This document shows positions 1-7,744 of a DNA stretch of 64,000 bases, one piece after another. The notes beneath the pieces were generated by a model. The model was not told the origin of the DNA. It saw only the letters and a program-made list of their open reading frames with translations, and did no database searches. The first letter of the stretch is position 1, and each line of letters opens with the position of its first letter. Source of the DNA: Neorhizobium galegae (lineage in GTDB: Bacteria; Pseudomonadota; Alphaproteobacteria; Rhizobiales; Rhizobiaceae). The position numbers and the translations under genes were made by a program. The stretch covers positions 310,001-374,000 of the forward strand of contig NZ_JAGIPH010000001.1 of the NCBI RefSeq assembly GCF_017877135.1, in the 5' to 3' direction.

Positions 1-49
1 CAAAGACAACGCATGCAGCCTATGTGCTGGGTTCCTTCCGGAGGCAGCC

Positions 50-1936
50 ATGGCAGACCGACAAAAGACCGTTGCGGCGGATACCAGCAATCCGCTGACA
101 ACCATCGTGAACCTCTGGCCCTATATGTGGCCCTCCGACCGGCCGGACCTCAAGGCCCGCGTGGTCTGGGCAACGGTTCTGCTGCTTGCGGCAAAGTTCG
201 TGCTGATCGGCGTTCCCTATTTTTTCAAGTGGGCAACCGATGCGCTGAACGGCAAGCTGGATCTGGCAGGCCTCGTGCCGGCCTTCCTGCTCGGCGCCGT
301 GGTTCTGGTCATCGCCTACAATTTTACCCGCATCGTGCAGCTTGCTCTCAACCAGCTGCGCGATGCGCTGTTTGCCAGTGTCGGCCAGCATGCCGTGCGC
401 CAGCTTGCCTACAAGACCTTCGTTCACATGCACCAGTTGTCACTGCGCTTCCACCTGGAGCGCAAGACGGGCGGATTGTCGCGCATCATCGAGCGCGGCA
501 CCAAGGGCATCGAGACCATCGTGCGCTTCACCATCCTCAACTCGGTGCCGACGCTCGTGGAGTTCCTGCTGACGGCGGTGATCTTCTGGCTGTCCTACGG
601 CTTTGCCTATGTGGCGGTGACGGCGGTGACGGTTGCGGCCTACATCTGGTTTACCATCCGTGCCAGCGACTGGCGCATCGCCATCCGCCGCTCGATGAAC
701 GCCAGCGACACGGACGCCAATACCAAGGCGATCGATTCGCTTCTCAACTTCGAGACGGTCAAATATTTCGGCAACGAGGACATGGAGGCGAGCCGATTCG
801 ATGCCTCCATGGCGCGTTACGAAAAAGCCGCTACGCAGGTCTGGACCTCGCTCGGCTGGCTGAACTTCGGCCAGGGCCTGATCTTCGGCGCCGGCACGAC
901 CGTGATGATGGTGATGTCGGCGCTTGCCGTGCAGCGCGGCACGCAGACGATCGGCGATTTCGTCTTCGTCAACGCGCTGCTCATTCAGCTCTCGGTGCCG
1001 CTCAACTTCATCGGCTTCGTCTATCGCGAAATCCGCCAGGGCCTGACTGATATCGAGCAGATGTTTGATCTGCTGGAGGTGGACGCCGAAGTCGTGGACC
1101 AGCCGGGCGCCGCACCGCTTGCCGTACGTGACGCCAGCATTGCCTTCCGCGACGTACATTTCGCCTACGATCCGGAACGCCCGATCCTGAAGGGCATTTC
1201 CTTCGAGGTGCCGGCCGGCAAGACGGTCGCCATCGTCGGGCCGTCGGGCGCCGGTAAATCCACGATCTCGCGCCTGCTCTACCGGTTCTACGACGTGCAG
1301 CAGGGCTCCGTCGAGATCGACGGCCAGGACGTTCGCGATGTGACGCAAAAGAGCCTGCGCGCCACGATCGGCATGGTGCCGCAGGATACGGTTCTGTTCA
1401 ACGACACGATTGCCTACAACATCCGCTACGGCCGCCTGAGCGCCACCGAAGAGGAAATGCTGGCGGCGGCAGACATTGCCCAGATCGGCCATTTCATCAC
1501 CAGCCTGCCGGACGGGTTCCAGACCATGGTGGGCGAGCGCGGGCTCAAGCTGTCGGGCGGCGAAAAGCAGCGCGTGGCGATTGCCCGCACCGTCCTGAAG
1601 GCCCCGCCGATCCTCATTCTCGACGAGGCAACCTCGGCGCTCGATACGACGACGGAACAGGAAATCCAGGCGGCTCTCGAACTCGTGTCGAAAAACCGCA
1701 CGACCCTGGTGATCGCCCACCGCCTGTCGACGGTCATCAACGCCGACGAGATCATCGTCCTGCGCCACGGCGAAATTGCCGAACGTGGCACGCATGCCGG
1801 CCTTCTTGACCAGAACGGCCTCTACGCCTCGATGTGGAACCGCCAGCGCGAGGCAACCCAGGCCGAGGAACACTTGCGGCAGGTACGCGAAAGCGACGAA
1901 GAAGGCGTGGTGGTGCGCAAGACACCGGCGGTGTGA
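50..1936 (+). CDS. Atm1/HMT-type ABC exporter, fused permease and ATPase
   Basis: Inner-membrane half-transporter of 628 aa that works as a homodimer. An N-terminal six-helix exporter membrane domain (about residues 25-340) is followed by a complete ATPase domain: Walker A GPSGAGKST at 397-405, signature LSGGE at 501-505, Walker B with D525 and E526. The N-terminal region and overall length match the bacterial Atm1 / heavy-metal-tolerance (ABCB6/7-like) group, whose members export glutathione-linked sulfur or metal conjugates; that substrate is inferred from the family, not seen. The ATG at 50 follows a clear GGAGG ribosome site. It stands alone, with toxin-antitoxin genes downstream. A general lipid or drug exporter is the alternative but less likely. 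Confidence 0.9.
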   Translation: MADRQKTVAADTSNPLTTIVNLWPYMWPSDRPDLKARVVWATVLLLAAKFVLIGVPYFFKWATDALNGKLDLAGLVPAFLLGAVVLVIAYNFTRIVQLALNQLRDALFASVGQHAVRQLAYKTFVHMHQLSLRFHLERKTGGLSRIIERGTKGIETIVRFTILNSVPTLVEFLLTAVIFWLSYGFAYVAVTAVTVAAYIWFTIRASDWRIAIRRSMNASDTDANTKAIDSLLNFETVKYFGNEDMEASRFDASMARYEKAATQVWTSLGWLNFGQGLIFGAGTTVMMVMSALAVQRGTQTIGDFVFVNALLIQLSVPLNFIGFVYREIRQGLTDIEQMFDLLEVDAEVVDQPGAAPLAVRDASIAFRDVHFAYDPERPILKGISFEVPAGKTVAIVGPSGAGKSTISRLLYRFYDVQQGSVEIDGQDVRDVTQKSLRATIGMVPQDTVLFNDTIAYNIRYGRLSATEEEMLAAADIAQIGHFITSLPDGFQTMVGERGLKLSGGEKQRVAIARTVLKAPPILILDEATSALDTTTEQEIQAALELVSKNRTTLVIAHRLSTVINADEIIVLRHGEIAERGTHAGLLDQNGLYASMWNRQREATQAEEHLRQVRESDEEGVVVRKTPAV

Positions 1937-1986
1937 GGCGGGCGTCGATCGCTTTCTTGGGCTACGGACCGCGGACTGCCGTGCAA

Positions 1987-2265
1987 TCAGGCGACCGCTT
2001 CAGCCACCATGTCCGGATGCTGCGCAATCACGCGCACATAGGCCATCGCGAAATCTGGGGCAGTCGTTTGCGCCTGTTCCCAATCACGCAACGTGCCGAC
2101 AGGGACCCGAAAGCGACTGGCGAACTCGGCCTGTGACAGGCCGAGCCCCGTCCGCGTTTGACGGATCAGACGCGCCCGCTGGCCACGATCAAGCGCTTCG
2201 ACCGTGACATCGAAATCCTCTGTATCAGAGGGGTCAGCCGGTATTATGGTACGTTCTTTATTCAC
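1987..2265 (-). CDS. HTH-domain antitoxin of a BrnT-type module
   Basis: Small 92-aa DNA-binding protein. An acidic N-terminus is followed by an Xre/Cro-type helix-turn-helix at about residues 33-75, with the pattern GLSQAEFASRF and VPVGTLRDWEQ typical of antitoxins that pair with BrnT or HigB toxins. It starts at a GTG that overlaps the stop of the preceding short frame by 4 nt (GTGA), so it is probably translationally coupled to that frame. The upstream partner looks like a truncated BrnT (2262-2396), so this may be an orphan antitoxin that now acts only as a repressor or as protection against a related toxin. Family placement rests on motif and context; HigA-like is the alternative. Confidence 0.8.
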   Translation of the reverse strand: MNKERTIIPADPSDTEDFDVTVEALDRGQRARLIRQTRTGLGLSQAEFASRFRVPVGTLRDWEQAQTTAPDFAMAYVRVIAQHPDMVAEAVA

Positions 2266-2396
2266 CCTTGTTGCTCCTTCTGACCGAGAAACAGGGCCTT
2301 ATCCTCGCCCATTACCCGATCGCCAAAAGCCAGAGGCAGCTGGTGCTTCTGGCCTTTGGCCTCCTCCTCTTCAGGGTTGAACCTGTCTTGCGTCAT
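2262..2396 (-). pseudogene. Truncated BrnT-like toxin remnant
   Basis: Short frame of 44 codons directly upstream of, and overlapping by 4 nt, the HTH antitoxin. Its centre, KHQLPLAFGDRVMGED, resembles the N-terminal core of BrnT RNase toxins (F-D-P-x-K ... N ... KHG-x-x-x-x-F-x-x-A/R-V). After that the frame runs only about a dozen residues before stop, while BrnT is normally about 90 aa with a beta-rich catalytic C-terminal half. The usual second half, with its R-I-I-S-A-R-R type motif, is absent. The KHG glycine is also replaced by glutamine. I read it as an inactivated toxin whose deletion kept the coupling to the antitoxin. The frame can be extended upstream to 2477, but the extension is not BrnT-like. 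Confidence 0.55.
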
Positions 2397-2502
2397 GCGG
2401 AAGACTGTGCGGGAATTCCGTATCCTGGTCAAATCGGCCCTTACTTGCGGCAACTCTGGCTCAGCACGCCAAGGCATTGACTGAATGCTGATGCGCGCCT
2501 AC

Positions 2503-2514
2503 GTTACATGTAAC
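2503..2514. promoter_or_regulatory. 12-bp perfect palindrome between two divergent TA modules
   Basis: The sequence GTTACATGTAAC is its own reverse complement. It lies 17 bp upstream of the MazE-like start and about 107 bp upstream of the BrnT remnant start on the other strand, so it is placed to act as an operator for the mazEF-type pair and possibly for both modules. Antitoxins of both families are known autorepressors; binding here is inferred. Confidence 0.45.
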
Positions 2515-2531
2515 AGAATGACGGAGGCTGG

Positions 2532-2756
2532 ATGCCGACACCAATTGGTCAACGGGTGCAAAAGAGGCGCGACGCTTTGCGGGCGGCGGGTTTACGGCCC
2601 GTGCAGATCTGGGTGCCCGACACCCGCCGCGCCGGGTTTGCGGAGGAGTGTCGTCGGCAAGCGCGCGTGACCGCAGCAGCGGATGCGCATGATCCGGATC
2701 TCGACATCCTCCTGGACGCGGCTCTGTCGGATATCGAGGACGAGGCCGGCGCGTGA
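2532..2756 (+). CDS. MazE-family antitoxin
   Basis: 74-aa antitoxin of the alphaproteobacterial 'MazE family' type. The N-terminal segment contains RVQKRRDALRAAGLRPVQIW and VPDTRR followed by GFAEECRRQA, a pattern I recognise from antitoxins paired with short MazF/PemK toxins. The C-terminal half is acidic (DPDLDILLDAALSDIEDE), as expected for the part that wraps and blocks the toxin. The ATG at 2532 is preceded by a GGAGG site. Its stop overlaps the toxin start by 4 nt, giving coupled translation in antitoxin-first order. The N-terminal part probably binds the operator. Confidence 0.88.
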   Translation: MPTPIGQRVQKRRDALRAAGLRPVQIWVPDTRRAGFAEECRRQARVTAAADAHDPDLDILLDAALSDIEDEAGA

Positions 2757-3076
2757 GGCGCGGCGACCTGATCACGGTCGCGATCTCAAGCGATTTTGGC
2801 AAGCCGCGCCCGGCCGCCATCATCCAGGCGGATCCGTTCGATGAGACCGGAACTGTGACGGTGCTGCTGATGTCGGGAACGCTGGTGAATGCGCCGCTCC
2901 TGCGTCCGACCGTGAATCCGACCCCGGCAAACGGACTGCGCAAGCCTTCCCAGGTGATGATCGACAAGGTGATGTCCGTGCAGCGCAGCAGGCTCGGGCC
3001 AGTGTTCGGACGTCTGGATGATGAGACCATGCTTGCCATCACCCGCTCGCTTGCGGTGTTTCTCGGCATCGGCTGA
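2753..3076 (+). CDS. MazF/PemK-family endoribonuclease toxin
   Basis: 107-aa toxin expected to cleave single-stranded mRNA at short sequence motifs and stop growth. It begins with the family signature MRRGDLITVAI, then GKPRPAAIIQ in the beta-barrel core, the SGTLVNAPLLRPTV strand, and GLRKPSQVMIDKV in which the conserved lysine/arginine and serine residues lie. Length is normal for MazF and the frame is intact, unlike the BrnT remnant next door. It starts with GTG overlapping the antitoxin stop (GTGA). Regulation is expected through the upstream antitoxin and the palindrome at 2503-2514. Confidence 0.9.
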   Translation: MRRGDLITVAISSDFGKPRPAAIIQADPFDETGTVTVLLMSGTLVNAPLLRPTVNPTPANGLRKPSQVMIDKVMSVQRSRLGPVFGRLDDETMLAITRSLAVFLGIG

Positions 3077-3170
3077 AAGGCGCGCCACGGAACCACATTG
3101 CTCCTGAAACGGTTTGCCTGTAGTCACCTAGGTTCGTGATCCAAGGCTGGACAATCTGGAGAGACACCCG

Positions 3171-3872
3171 TTGATCAATCTGTTCGACACCATTCGCAAC
3201 ACGCTCGTGCCGATCCACAAGGAAGGCTATATCTTCGTTATCGCCTTTTTCGTCGTATCTCTGGTCGCGGGCCTGATTGCGGCACCCCTGTTCTGGATAG
3301 GCCTCGTGCTGACGCTGTGGTGCGCCTATTTCTTCCGTGACCCCGAGCGCGTCGTTCCGCAGGATGACGACGTGATCATTAGCCCTGCCGATGGCCGCGT
3401 GTCCTCCGTGCAGATGGTGGTGCCGCCGGTGGAGCTTGATCTGGGAAGCGAGCCGATGCTGCGCATTTCCGTTTTCATGAACGTCTTCGACTGCCATGTG
3501 AACCGGGCGCCGGCGCGTGGCCGTGTGTCGCAGATCGTCTATCGCCCCGGCCAGTTCGTCAATGCAGAGCTCGACAAGGCAAGCGTCGACAACGAGCGCA
3601 ACGGCATGGTCATCGAAACCAAGCACGGCAAGCTCGGCGTGGTGCAGATCGCGGGGCTCGTCGCCCGCCGTATCCTCTGCTTCGTGCATGCCAACGAGCC
3701 GCTCGATGCGGGCGAGCGTTTCGGCCTCATCCGCTTCGGCTCGCGTCTCGACGTCTATGTGCCGGAAGGTGGCCAGCCCCGCGTGTCGCTCGGACAGCGC
3801 ACCATCGGTGGCGAAACCGTGATTGCCGAATTCGGCTCGTTCAAGGGCCCGACCATCAGCCGCCGCAGCTGA
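3171..3872 (+). CDS. psd: Phosphatidylserine decarboxylase proenzyme
   Basis: Makes phosphatidylethanolamine by decarboxylating phosphatidylserine at the inner membrane. The 233-aa protein has an N-terminal hydrophobic anchor (about residues 20-52), the conserved SPADGRVSS, and [17 protein letters not shown] segments, and the self-cleavage FGS site at G190-S191, where the serine becomes the pyruvoyl group of the alpha chain. This is the short alphaproteobacterial form. The start is TTG at 3171 behind a GGAGAG site. It is followed after 18 nt by pssA, giving a two-gene operon that carries out the two successive steps, in reverse gene order. Membrane phosphatidylethanolamine is also the substrate for phosphatidylcholine synthesis in rhizobia. 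Confidence 0.96.
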   Translation: MINLFDTIRNTLVPIHKEGYIFVIAFFVVSLVAGLIAAPLFWIGLVLTLWCAYFFRDPERVVPQDDDVIISPADGRVSSVQMVVPPVELDLGSEPMLRISVFMNVFDCHVNRAPARGRVSQIVYRPGQFVNAELDKASVDNERNGMVIETKHGKLGVVQIAGLVARRILCFVHANEPLDAGERFGLIRFGSRLDVYVPEGGQPRVSLGQRTIGGETVIAEFGSFKGPTISRRS

Positions 3873-3890
3873 TAAAACCTGGAGAATGCC

Positions 3891-4745
3891 ATGCAGCCGC
3901 TGGACGATCACCGCGACGCAGACCACGATGTGCATCCGAAAAGTGCCGAACACCGCACGGATGACGACGCGGCCCGTGGGCCTCGCCTGCGGGAAATTCC
4001 GCTGAGGCTGATGGTGCCGAACTTCATCACGGTTCTCGCCATCTGTGCCGGCCTGACGGGCATACGGCTCGCCTTCGAAAATCGCTTCGAGCTCGCCGTC
4101 GCTATGGTTCTGCTGGCGGCCTTCCTCGACGGTATCGACGGGCGCGTGGCGCGGGCGCTGAAGGCCACGTCGAATTTCGGCGTGCAGATGGATTCGCTCG
4201 CCGACATCATCAATTTCGGCGTAGCCCCGGCCCTCGTTCTCTATGTCTTCGTGCTCGATCAGGTCGGCTCCATCGGCTGGATCGCCGCGCTCATCTATGC
4301 GATTGCCGCCGGTCTTCGCCTTGCCCGCTTCAACGTGATGGCGGATCGCGAATACAAGGCGAAATGGCAGTCGGAATTCTTTGTCGGCGTTCCGGCCCCC
4401 ATGGGTGCGCTTCTGGTGCTGCTTCCGGTCTATCTCGGCTTCTTGGGCCTCGAAACCAATCGCGGCATCGCCTGGTGTGCGACGGCCTATACCGTGCTGA
4501 TCGGCTATCTTCTCGTCTCGCGCCTTCCCGTCTGGTCCGGCAAGTCGGAAACCCGCGTGCGCCGCGACCTCATGCTGCCGGTGATCCTCTGCGTCGTCAT
4601 CTATGTCGCTTTGCTGATGAGCTATACGTGGCAGGTGCTTGCGGTGACCACGGTTGCCTATCTCCTGGTTCTGCCGTTCAGCGCGCGGGCCTGGAAGCGT
4701 CGCTACGGCACGCTCACCATCGAAGACGACCACGCCAACGTCTGA
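3891..4745 (+). CDS. pssA: CDP-diacylglycerol--serine O-phosphatidyltransferase
   Basis: Inner-membrane enzyme joining CDP-diacylglycerol and L-serine to give phosphatidylserine, the substrate of the Psd encoded just upstream. The CDP-alcohol phosphotransferase motif D-G-x2-A-R-x8-G-x3-D-x3-D is complete: D83, G84, A87, R88, G97, D101, D105. About eight hydrophobic helices follow a hydrophilic N-terminal stretch of about 40 residues, which is usual for rhizobial PssA. The ATG at 3891 has a GGAG site; a shorter start at about 4011 would remove the tail and is less likely. A strong hairpin at 4768-4800 closes the operon. Confidence 0.95.
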   Translation: MQPLDDHRDADHDVHPKSAEHRTDDDAARGPRLREIPLRLMVPNFITVLAICAGLTGIRLAFENRFELAVAMVLLAAFLDGIDGRVARALKATSNFGVQMDSLADIINFGVAPALVLYVFVLDQVGSIGWIAALIYAIAAGLRLARFNVMADREYKAKWQSEFFVGVPAPMGALLVLLPVYLGFLGLETNRGIAWCATAYTVLIGYLLVSRLPVWSGKSETRVRRDLMLPVILCVVIYVALLMSYTWQVLAVTTVAYLLVLPFSARAWKRRYGTLTIEDDHANV

Positions 4746-4767
4746 CCTTTCGGCAGAGGGCTTATAC

Positions 4768-4800
4768 TGCTGCGTTGCAATATCAGGTTGCAACGCAGCA
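4768..4800 (+). terminator. Rho-independent-like terminator of psd-pssA
   Basis: Perfect 13-bp arms (TGCTGCGTTGCAA, 4768-4780, and its complement, 4788-4800) surround a 7-nt loop. A short T-run occurs about 10 nt later (CTTTTTC near 4810). It lies 23 nt after the pssA stop. Confidence 0.7.
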
Positions 4801-4964
4801 TAACTGCGCTTTTTCGACAACAGTTTCCCGCAAGCTCGCCGGTGCAGGATCACGCATGATCGGTTCGCGTGCGCAGCGCCAAATTTCCGCCCTGTTTTCT
4901 GCCGAGAGCCGCTGTGACGCACGGATGCGATCACGAAAAGTGCTTTATGGGGAAGGAAACCGAC

Positions 4965-5096
4965 ATGACCGAACAGAAGACCACCACGACGGCTGCCGCC
5001 AAGCAGGACCTGCATGCACCGCAGCGCCCGCTCGCCATCAAGGCCGTCGTTGCCGCAGCCCTGATGCTGAAGCGCACGACGCTGAAATCCGCCTGA
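4965..5096 (+). CDS. Small 43-aa hypothetical protein
   Basis: Short frame with a strong ribosome site (GGGGAAGG, 8-9 nt before the ATG). The product has a Thr/Ala/Lys-rich N-terminus and one short hydrophobic stretch (AIKAVVAAALML, about residues 24-35) followed by a basic C-terminus, which could be a small membrane-associated peptide. It begins after the pssA terminator, so it would need its own promoter; the 165-nt leader leaves room. I recognise no family. The good ribosome site is the main argument that it is translated. Confidence 0.5.
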   Translation: MTEQKTTTTAAAKQDLHAPQRPLAIKAVVAAALMLKRTTLKSA

Positions 5097-5120
5097 TCTG
5101 AAAAGGCTCCCGCCGAGGCA

Positions 5121-5882
5121 TCAGAACAGCGAGAGCTGCCCGTCGCCCTTTTCGGGCGGCGCCGATTTCGGGGAAGCGACCGGCACCACCGGCACCTGGA
5201 TCTCAGGCCCCATATTGGCGACCTTGTTGACCCGGTCCGAGACCGGGATCATCTCGAACAGATCCTCCTGCGCCGGCGTCATCAGGTCGGCGACATCGCG
5301 CGGCTCCTGCGTCTTGCAATCCAGCCAGCGGGAAAAAGCCTGCGGATAGATCACCACCGGCATGCGATCATGGATCGTGCCGATCAGCCGGTTGGCCCGT
5401 GTCGTCAGGATCGCGGCGGTATCGACTTCCGAGCCGTCAGCAGAGGACCAGGTTTCCATGAGGCCCGCAAAGGCAACGAGACCGCCCTGCTTGGGCCGAA
5501 TGTAATAGGCCTGCGCCTTGCCGCCCTCGTCCTTTTGAGGCCTGTGCCATTCGTAAAAGCCGGTTGCCGGAATGAGCACGCGGCGATGGCGCATGGCAGC
5601 GCGAAACGAGGCCTTGCCGATGGCGGTTTCGGCCCGGGCATTGATGAGAAGCGGAAACTCCTTCGGATCCTTCACCCAGCCGGGCAGGAAACCCCAGCGG
5701 GCAAGCACGGCCTGGCGCGCCGGCAGATTGCTGCCGGGCATCTGTCGATCCGTAGCCATGACGAGAAGAATCGGCTGCGTCGGCGCGATATTGTAGCGCC
5801 GGGGGAAATCGTCGATCTCGATGACGCTCAGGAATTCGAGGATCTCGTCCGGCGTCGCGGTCAGGGCGTAGCGTCCACACAT
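5121..5882 (-). CDS. SRAP/HMCES-family abasic-site processing protein (YedK-like)
   Basis: 253-aa SOS-response-associated peptidase family protein. These proteins form a covalent crosslink to abasic sites in single-stranded DNA through Cys2. The start was chosen at 5882 because it gives M-C-G-R-Y, exposing the catalytic cysteine after Met removal; a longer frame from 5921 would bury it. Other active-site elements are present: NARAET (Asn), the glutamate in GFYEWHR and the histidine in IHDRMPVVI. The C-terminus is a disordered Pro/Lys tail. It lies 57 nt downstream of the YnfA gene on the same strand and may be co-transcribed. Confidence 0.93.
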   Translation of the reverse strand: MCGRYALTATPDEILEFLSVIEIDDFPRRYNIAPTQPILLVMATDRQMPGSNLPARQAVLARWGFLPGWVKDPKEFPLLINARAETAIGKASFRAAMRHRRVLIPATGFYEWHRPQKDEGGKAQAYYIRPKQGGLVAFAGLMETWSSADGSEVDTAAILTTRANRLIGTIHDRMPVVIYPQAFSRWLDCKTQEPRDVADLMTPAQEDLFEMIPVSDRVNKVANMGPEIQVPVVPVASPKSAPPEKGDGQLSLF

Positions 5883-5939
5883 GCTCTGTTGATCGCACCC
5901 GAAGACAGGGGCGTCAAGCAAGGGGGACCGTCAGCAATG

Positions 5940-6266
5940 TCAGCTGCTGCGCGGCGCAAACAGGATGACGGCGCAGCCGATGAGGCAGAGTGCGCCGCCT
6001 GCGAGGTCGAACCGGTCGGGCGCCTTGCCTTCCACCAGATAGAGCCACAGTAGCGAAGCGGCCACATAGAGGCCACCATAGGCGGCAAAGGTGCGCCCTG
6101 CCGCATTGCTATCGACCAGCGACAGCAGCCAAGCAAACAGAACCAGAAACAGCAGGCCGGGCGCCAGCCACCACGCCGGTTTCTCCAGCCGCCACCAGGC
6201 GTAGAAGGCAAAGCAGCCGGAAATTTCCGCAAAGGCTGCAAGGACGAACAGGAAGGTGCTTTTCAT
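5940..6266 (-). CDS. YnfA (UPF0060) family membrane protein
   Basis: 108-aa inner-membrane protein with four predicted helices, beginning [20 protein letters not shown] and containing the family pattern [15 protein letters not shown] and [13 protein letters not shown]0060/YnfA proteins resemble small multidrug resistance transporters in fold, and some act as small efflux pumps; the substrate here is unknown. It is full length. It is divergent from the Nudix gene (64 nt between starts) and upstream of the SRAP gene on the same strand. Confidence 0.93.
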   Translation of the reverse strand: MKSTFLFVLAAFAEISGCFAFYAWWRLEKPAWWLAPGLLFLVLFAWLLSLVDSNAAGRTFAAYGGLYVAASLLWLYLVEGKAPDRFDLAGGALCLIGCAVILFAPRSS

Positions 6267-6330
6267 GGACGACAGTCGTTGCAGAGCGCGGCCGCTTGCG
6301 CAAGACGCGTCAGCCGGTCAAGGTGGCACT

Positions 6331-6789
6331 ATGACGATGACTGACAAGACCGTACACCTTCCCCGCCCGCGCGCGGCCTCCTCCGCCATTCTGGAACGGG
6401 AGGGGCGCTATCTCCTGATCCGGCGACGCAATCCGCCCTCGGCCGATCTGTTTGCCTTTCCGGGCGGACGCGGCGAGCCCGGAGAGACGCCGGCAGACAC
6501 AGCGGTGCGGGAATTTTTCGAGGAAACCGGCATCATGGCCCGCGAGCCGGAACTGTTTGCCACCTATGATCTGGAAACCCGCGACACCTCCGGTGCGCTG
6601 CAAAGCCATTTCTTTCTGTCTGTTTTCCGGGTGAAGGCCGATGCCGATCGCGCGGCGATTGCCGCCGATGATGCCGCCGATGCCGGCTGGTTCACGCTGG
6701 AGGAGATCCGTGCGCTGCCGGTGCCAGAGAGCGTGCTGGATTGCGTCGAACGGCTGGCCGCGCAGCGCAAACTCCCCTCCGCGTCTTGA
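6331..6789 (+). CDS. Nudix hydrolase
   Basis: 152-aa cytoplasmic pyrophosphohydrolase. The Nudix box is complete: G-x5-E-x7-R-E-x2-E-E-x-G-I, read as GGRGEPGETPADTAVREFFE followed by ETGI at about residues 48-71. The fold is otherwise minimal with no extra domain, similar to ADP-ribose or nucleotide-sanitising Nudix enzymes; the substrate cannot be read from sequence. The ATG at 6331 was preferred over 6256 because an AGGTGG site precedes it and the residues before it are not conserved-looking. It is followed immediately by the exported TIGR02301 protein. Confidence 0.9.
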   Translation: MTMTDKTVHLPRPRAASSAILEREGRYLLIRRRNPPSADLFAFPGGRGEPGETPADTAVREFFEETGIMAREPELFATYDLETRDTSGALQSHFFLSVFRVKADADRAAIAADDAADAGWFTLEEIRALPVPESVLDCVERLAAQRKLPSAS

Positions 6790-6790
6790 T

Positions 6791-7288
6791 ATGCCCATGG
6801 CGCGCCTCACCCGGAACATCATGATCTTGAAATCTTTTTACCGCCCAATCCTGCCGTCTCTGCTCATGAGCCTTGCCCTCGCCTGCCCTGCGTCGCTTCT
6901 GCCGGCAATTTCCATTGCGGCGCCAGCGCAGAAGAAGGGCGGCGAATCGCAGCCCTCAAGCCCGCCGCAACAGCCCGTGGAACGGCCGGCGCCCTATGAT
7001 GCGCAACTGCTGCGGCTTGCGGAAATCCTCGGCTCCGTCCAATACCTGCGCACGCTTTGCGCCTCCGATTCGGATGAGTGGCGGGCATCGATGCAGTCTT
7101 TGCTGGACGCGGAAACCGGCGCGGAACCCAAGCGTCGCGAGAGACTGACGGCGGCCTTCAACCGCGGATATCGGGCGTTTGCTGCGGTGCACAGTACGTG
7201 CACCCCGGCTGCCCGGGTTGCGGAAGAACGCTACCGTAACGAAGGTGCAACACTCTCGGGCGAAATTGCTGCACGCTACGGAAATTAG
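6791..7288 (+). CDS. TIGR02301-family exported protein
   Basis: 165-aa protein with an N-terminal signal peptide (hydrophobic stretch SLLMSLALACPASLLPAISI, cleavage likely after a nearby SIAA), a Pro/Gln-rich linker, then an alpha-helical domain with AQLLRLAEILGSVQYLRTLC and RGYRAFAAVH. I recognise this as the TIGR02301 family, restricted to alphaproteobacteria and of unknown function. Two conserved cysteines (in TLC and in HSTC) may form a periplasmic disulfide. Starts at 6791, 6797 or 6821 are all possible; the last gives a more usual signal peptide length. It begins 1 nt after the Nudix stop. Confidence 0.82.
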   Translation: MPMARLTRNIMILKSFYRPILPSLLMSLALACPASLLPAISIAAPAQKKGGESQPSSPPQQPVERPAPYDAQLLRLAEILGSVQYLRTLCASDSDEWRASMQSLLDAETGAEPKRRERLTAAFNRGYRAFAAVHSTCTPAARVAEERYRNEGATLSGEIAARYGN

Positions 7289-7394
7289 GCTTTTATTTAC
7301 CTCTTTCGCGCTGGGGGCGTGTGGTTTTGATAAAAGGCTGCTAGTGTTGTTAACGTGCCGGTAACAACGGACACCCCTTGCAAGAGGAATACAC

Positions 7395-7652
7395 ATGCAG
7401 ACAGCGCGCAACGACATCGACGACATGATTGTGCACGAGAAGATGCAGGCGGCGCTCGAATACCAGAATGAAGCCTGGGCCGACGGACGTGCGGACGGCA
7501 TCGAGCCGGAGATCATTGCCGACGCAGCCATCGCGCTCGCCATGCGGGAAACCATCCGCATTCACGGCGAAGACGGCGCGGAAGCCATGCTGGAATCGCT
7601 GCGCGCGCGCATGCTTGCCGGCGAATTCTCCCCCGAGCGTACCGTTCAGTAA
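7395..7652 (+). CDS. Conserved hypothetical 85-aa acidic protein
   Basis: Small soluble, helix-rich and acidic protein without signal peptide or membrane segment. A GAGGAA site precedes the ATG by 7 nt. Codon use looks like that of the flanking genes. The sequence contains a central EPEIIADAAIALAMRETIRI helix and ends GEFSPERTVQ. It resembles uncharacterised proteins of rhizobia but I cannot assign a domain. It may share a transcript with the exported protein that follows 92 nt later. Confidence 0.7.
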   Translation: MQTARNDIDDMIVHEKMQAALEYQNEAWADGRADGIEPEIIADAAIALAMRETIRIHGEDGAEAMLESLRARMLAGEFSPERTVQ

Positions 7653-7744
7653 AGCGTAAGGGCCGGGCACGCATGGTGCTCGCATCCCGTTCTTGCGAAT
7701 CATGCCACCCACGGCCCAAGCCCGAAGAAACCGAGGCTTTTTCC

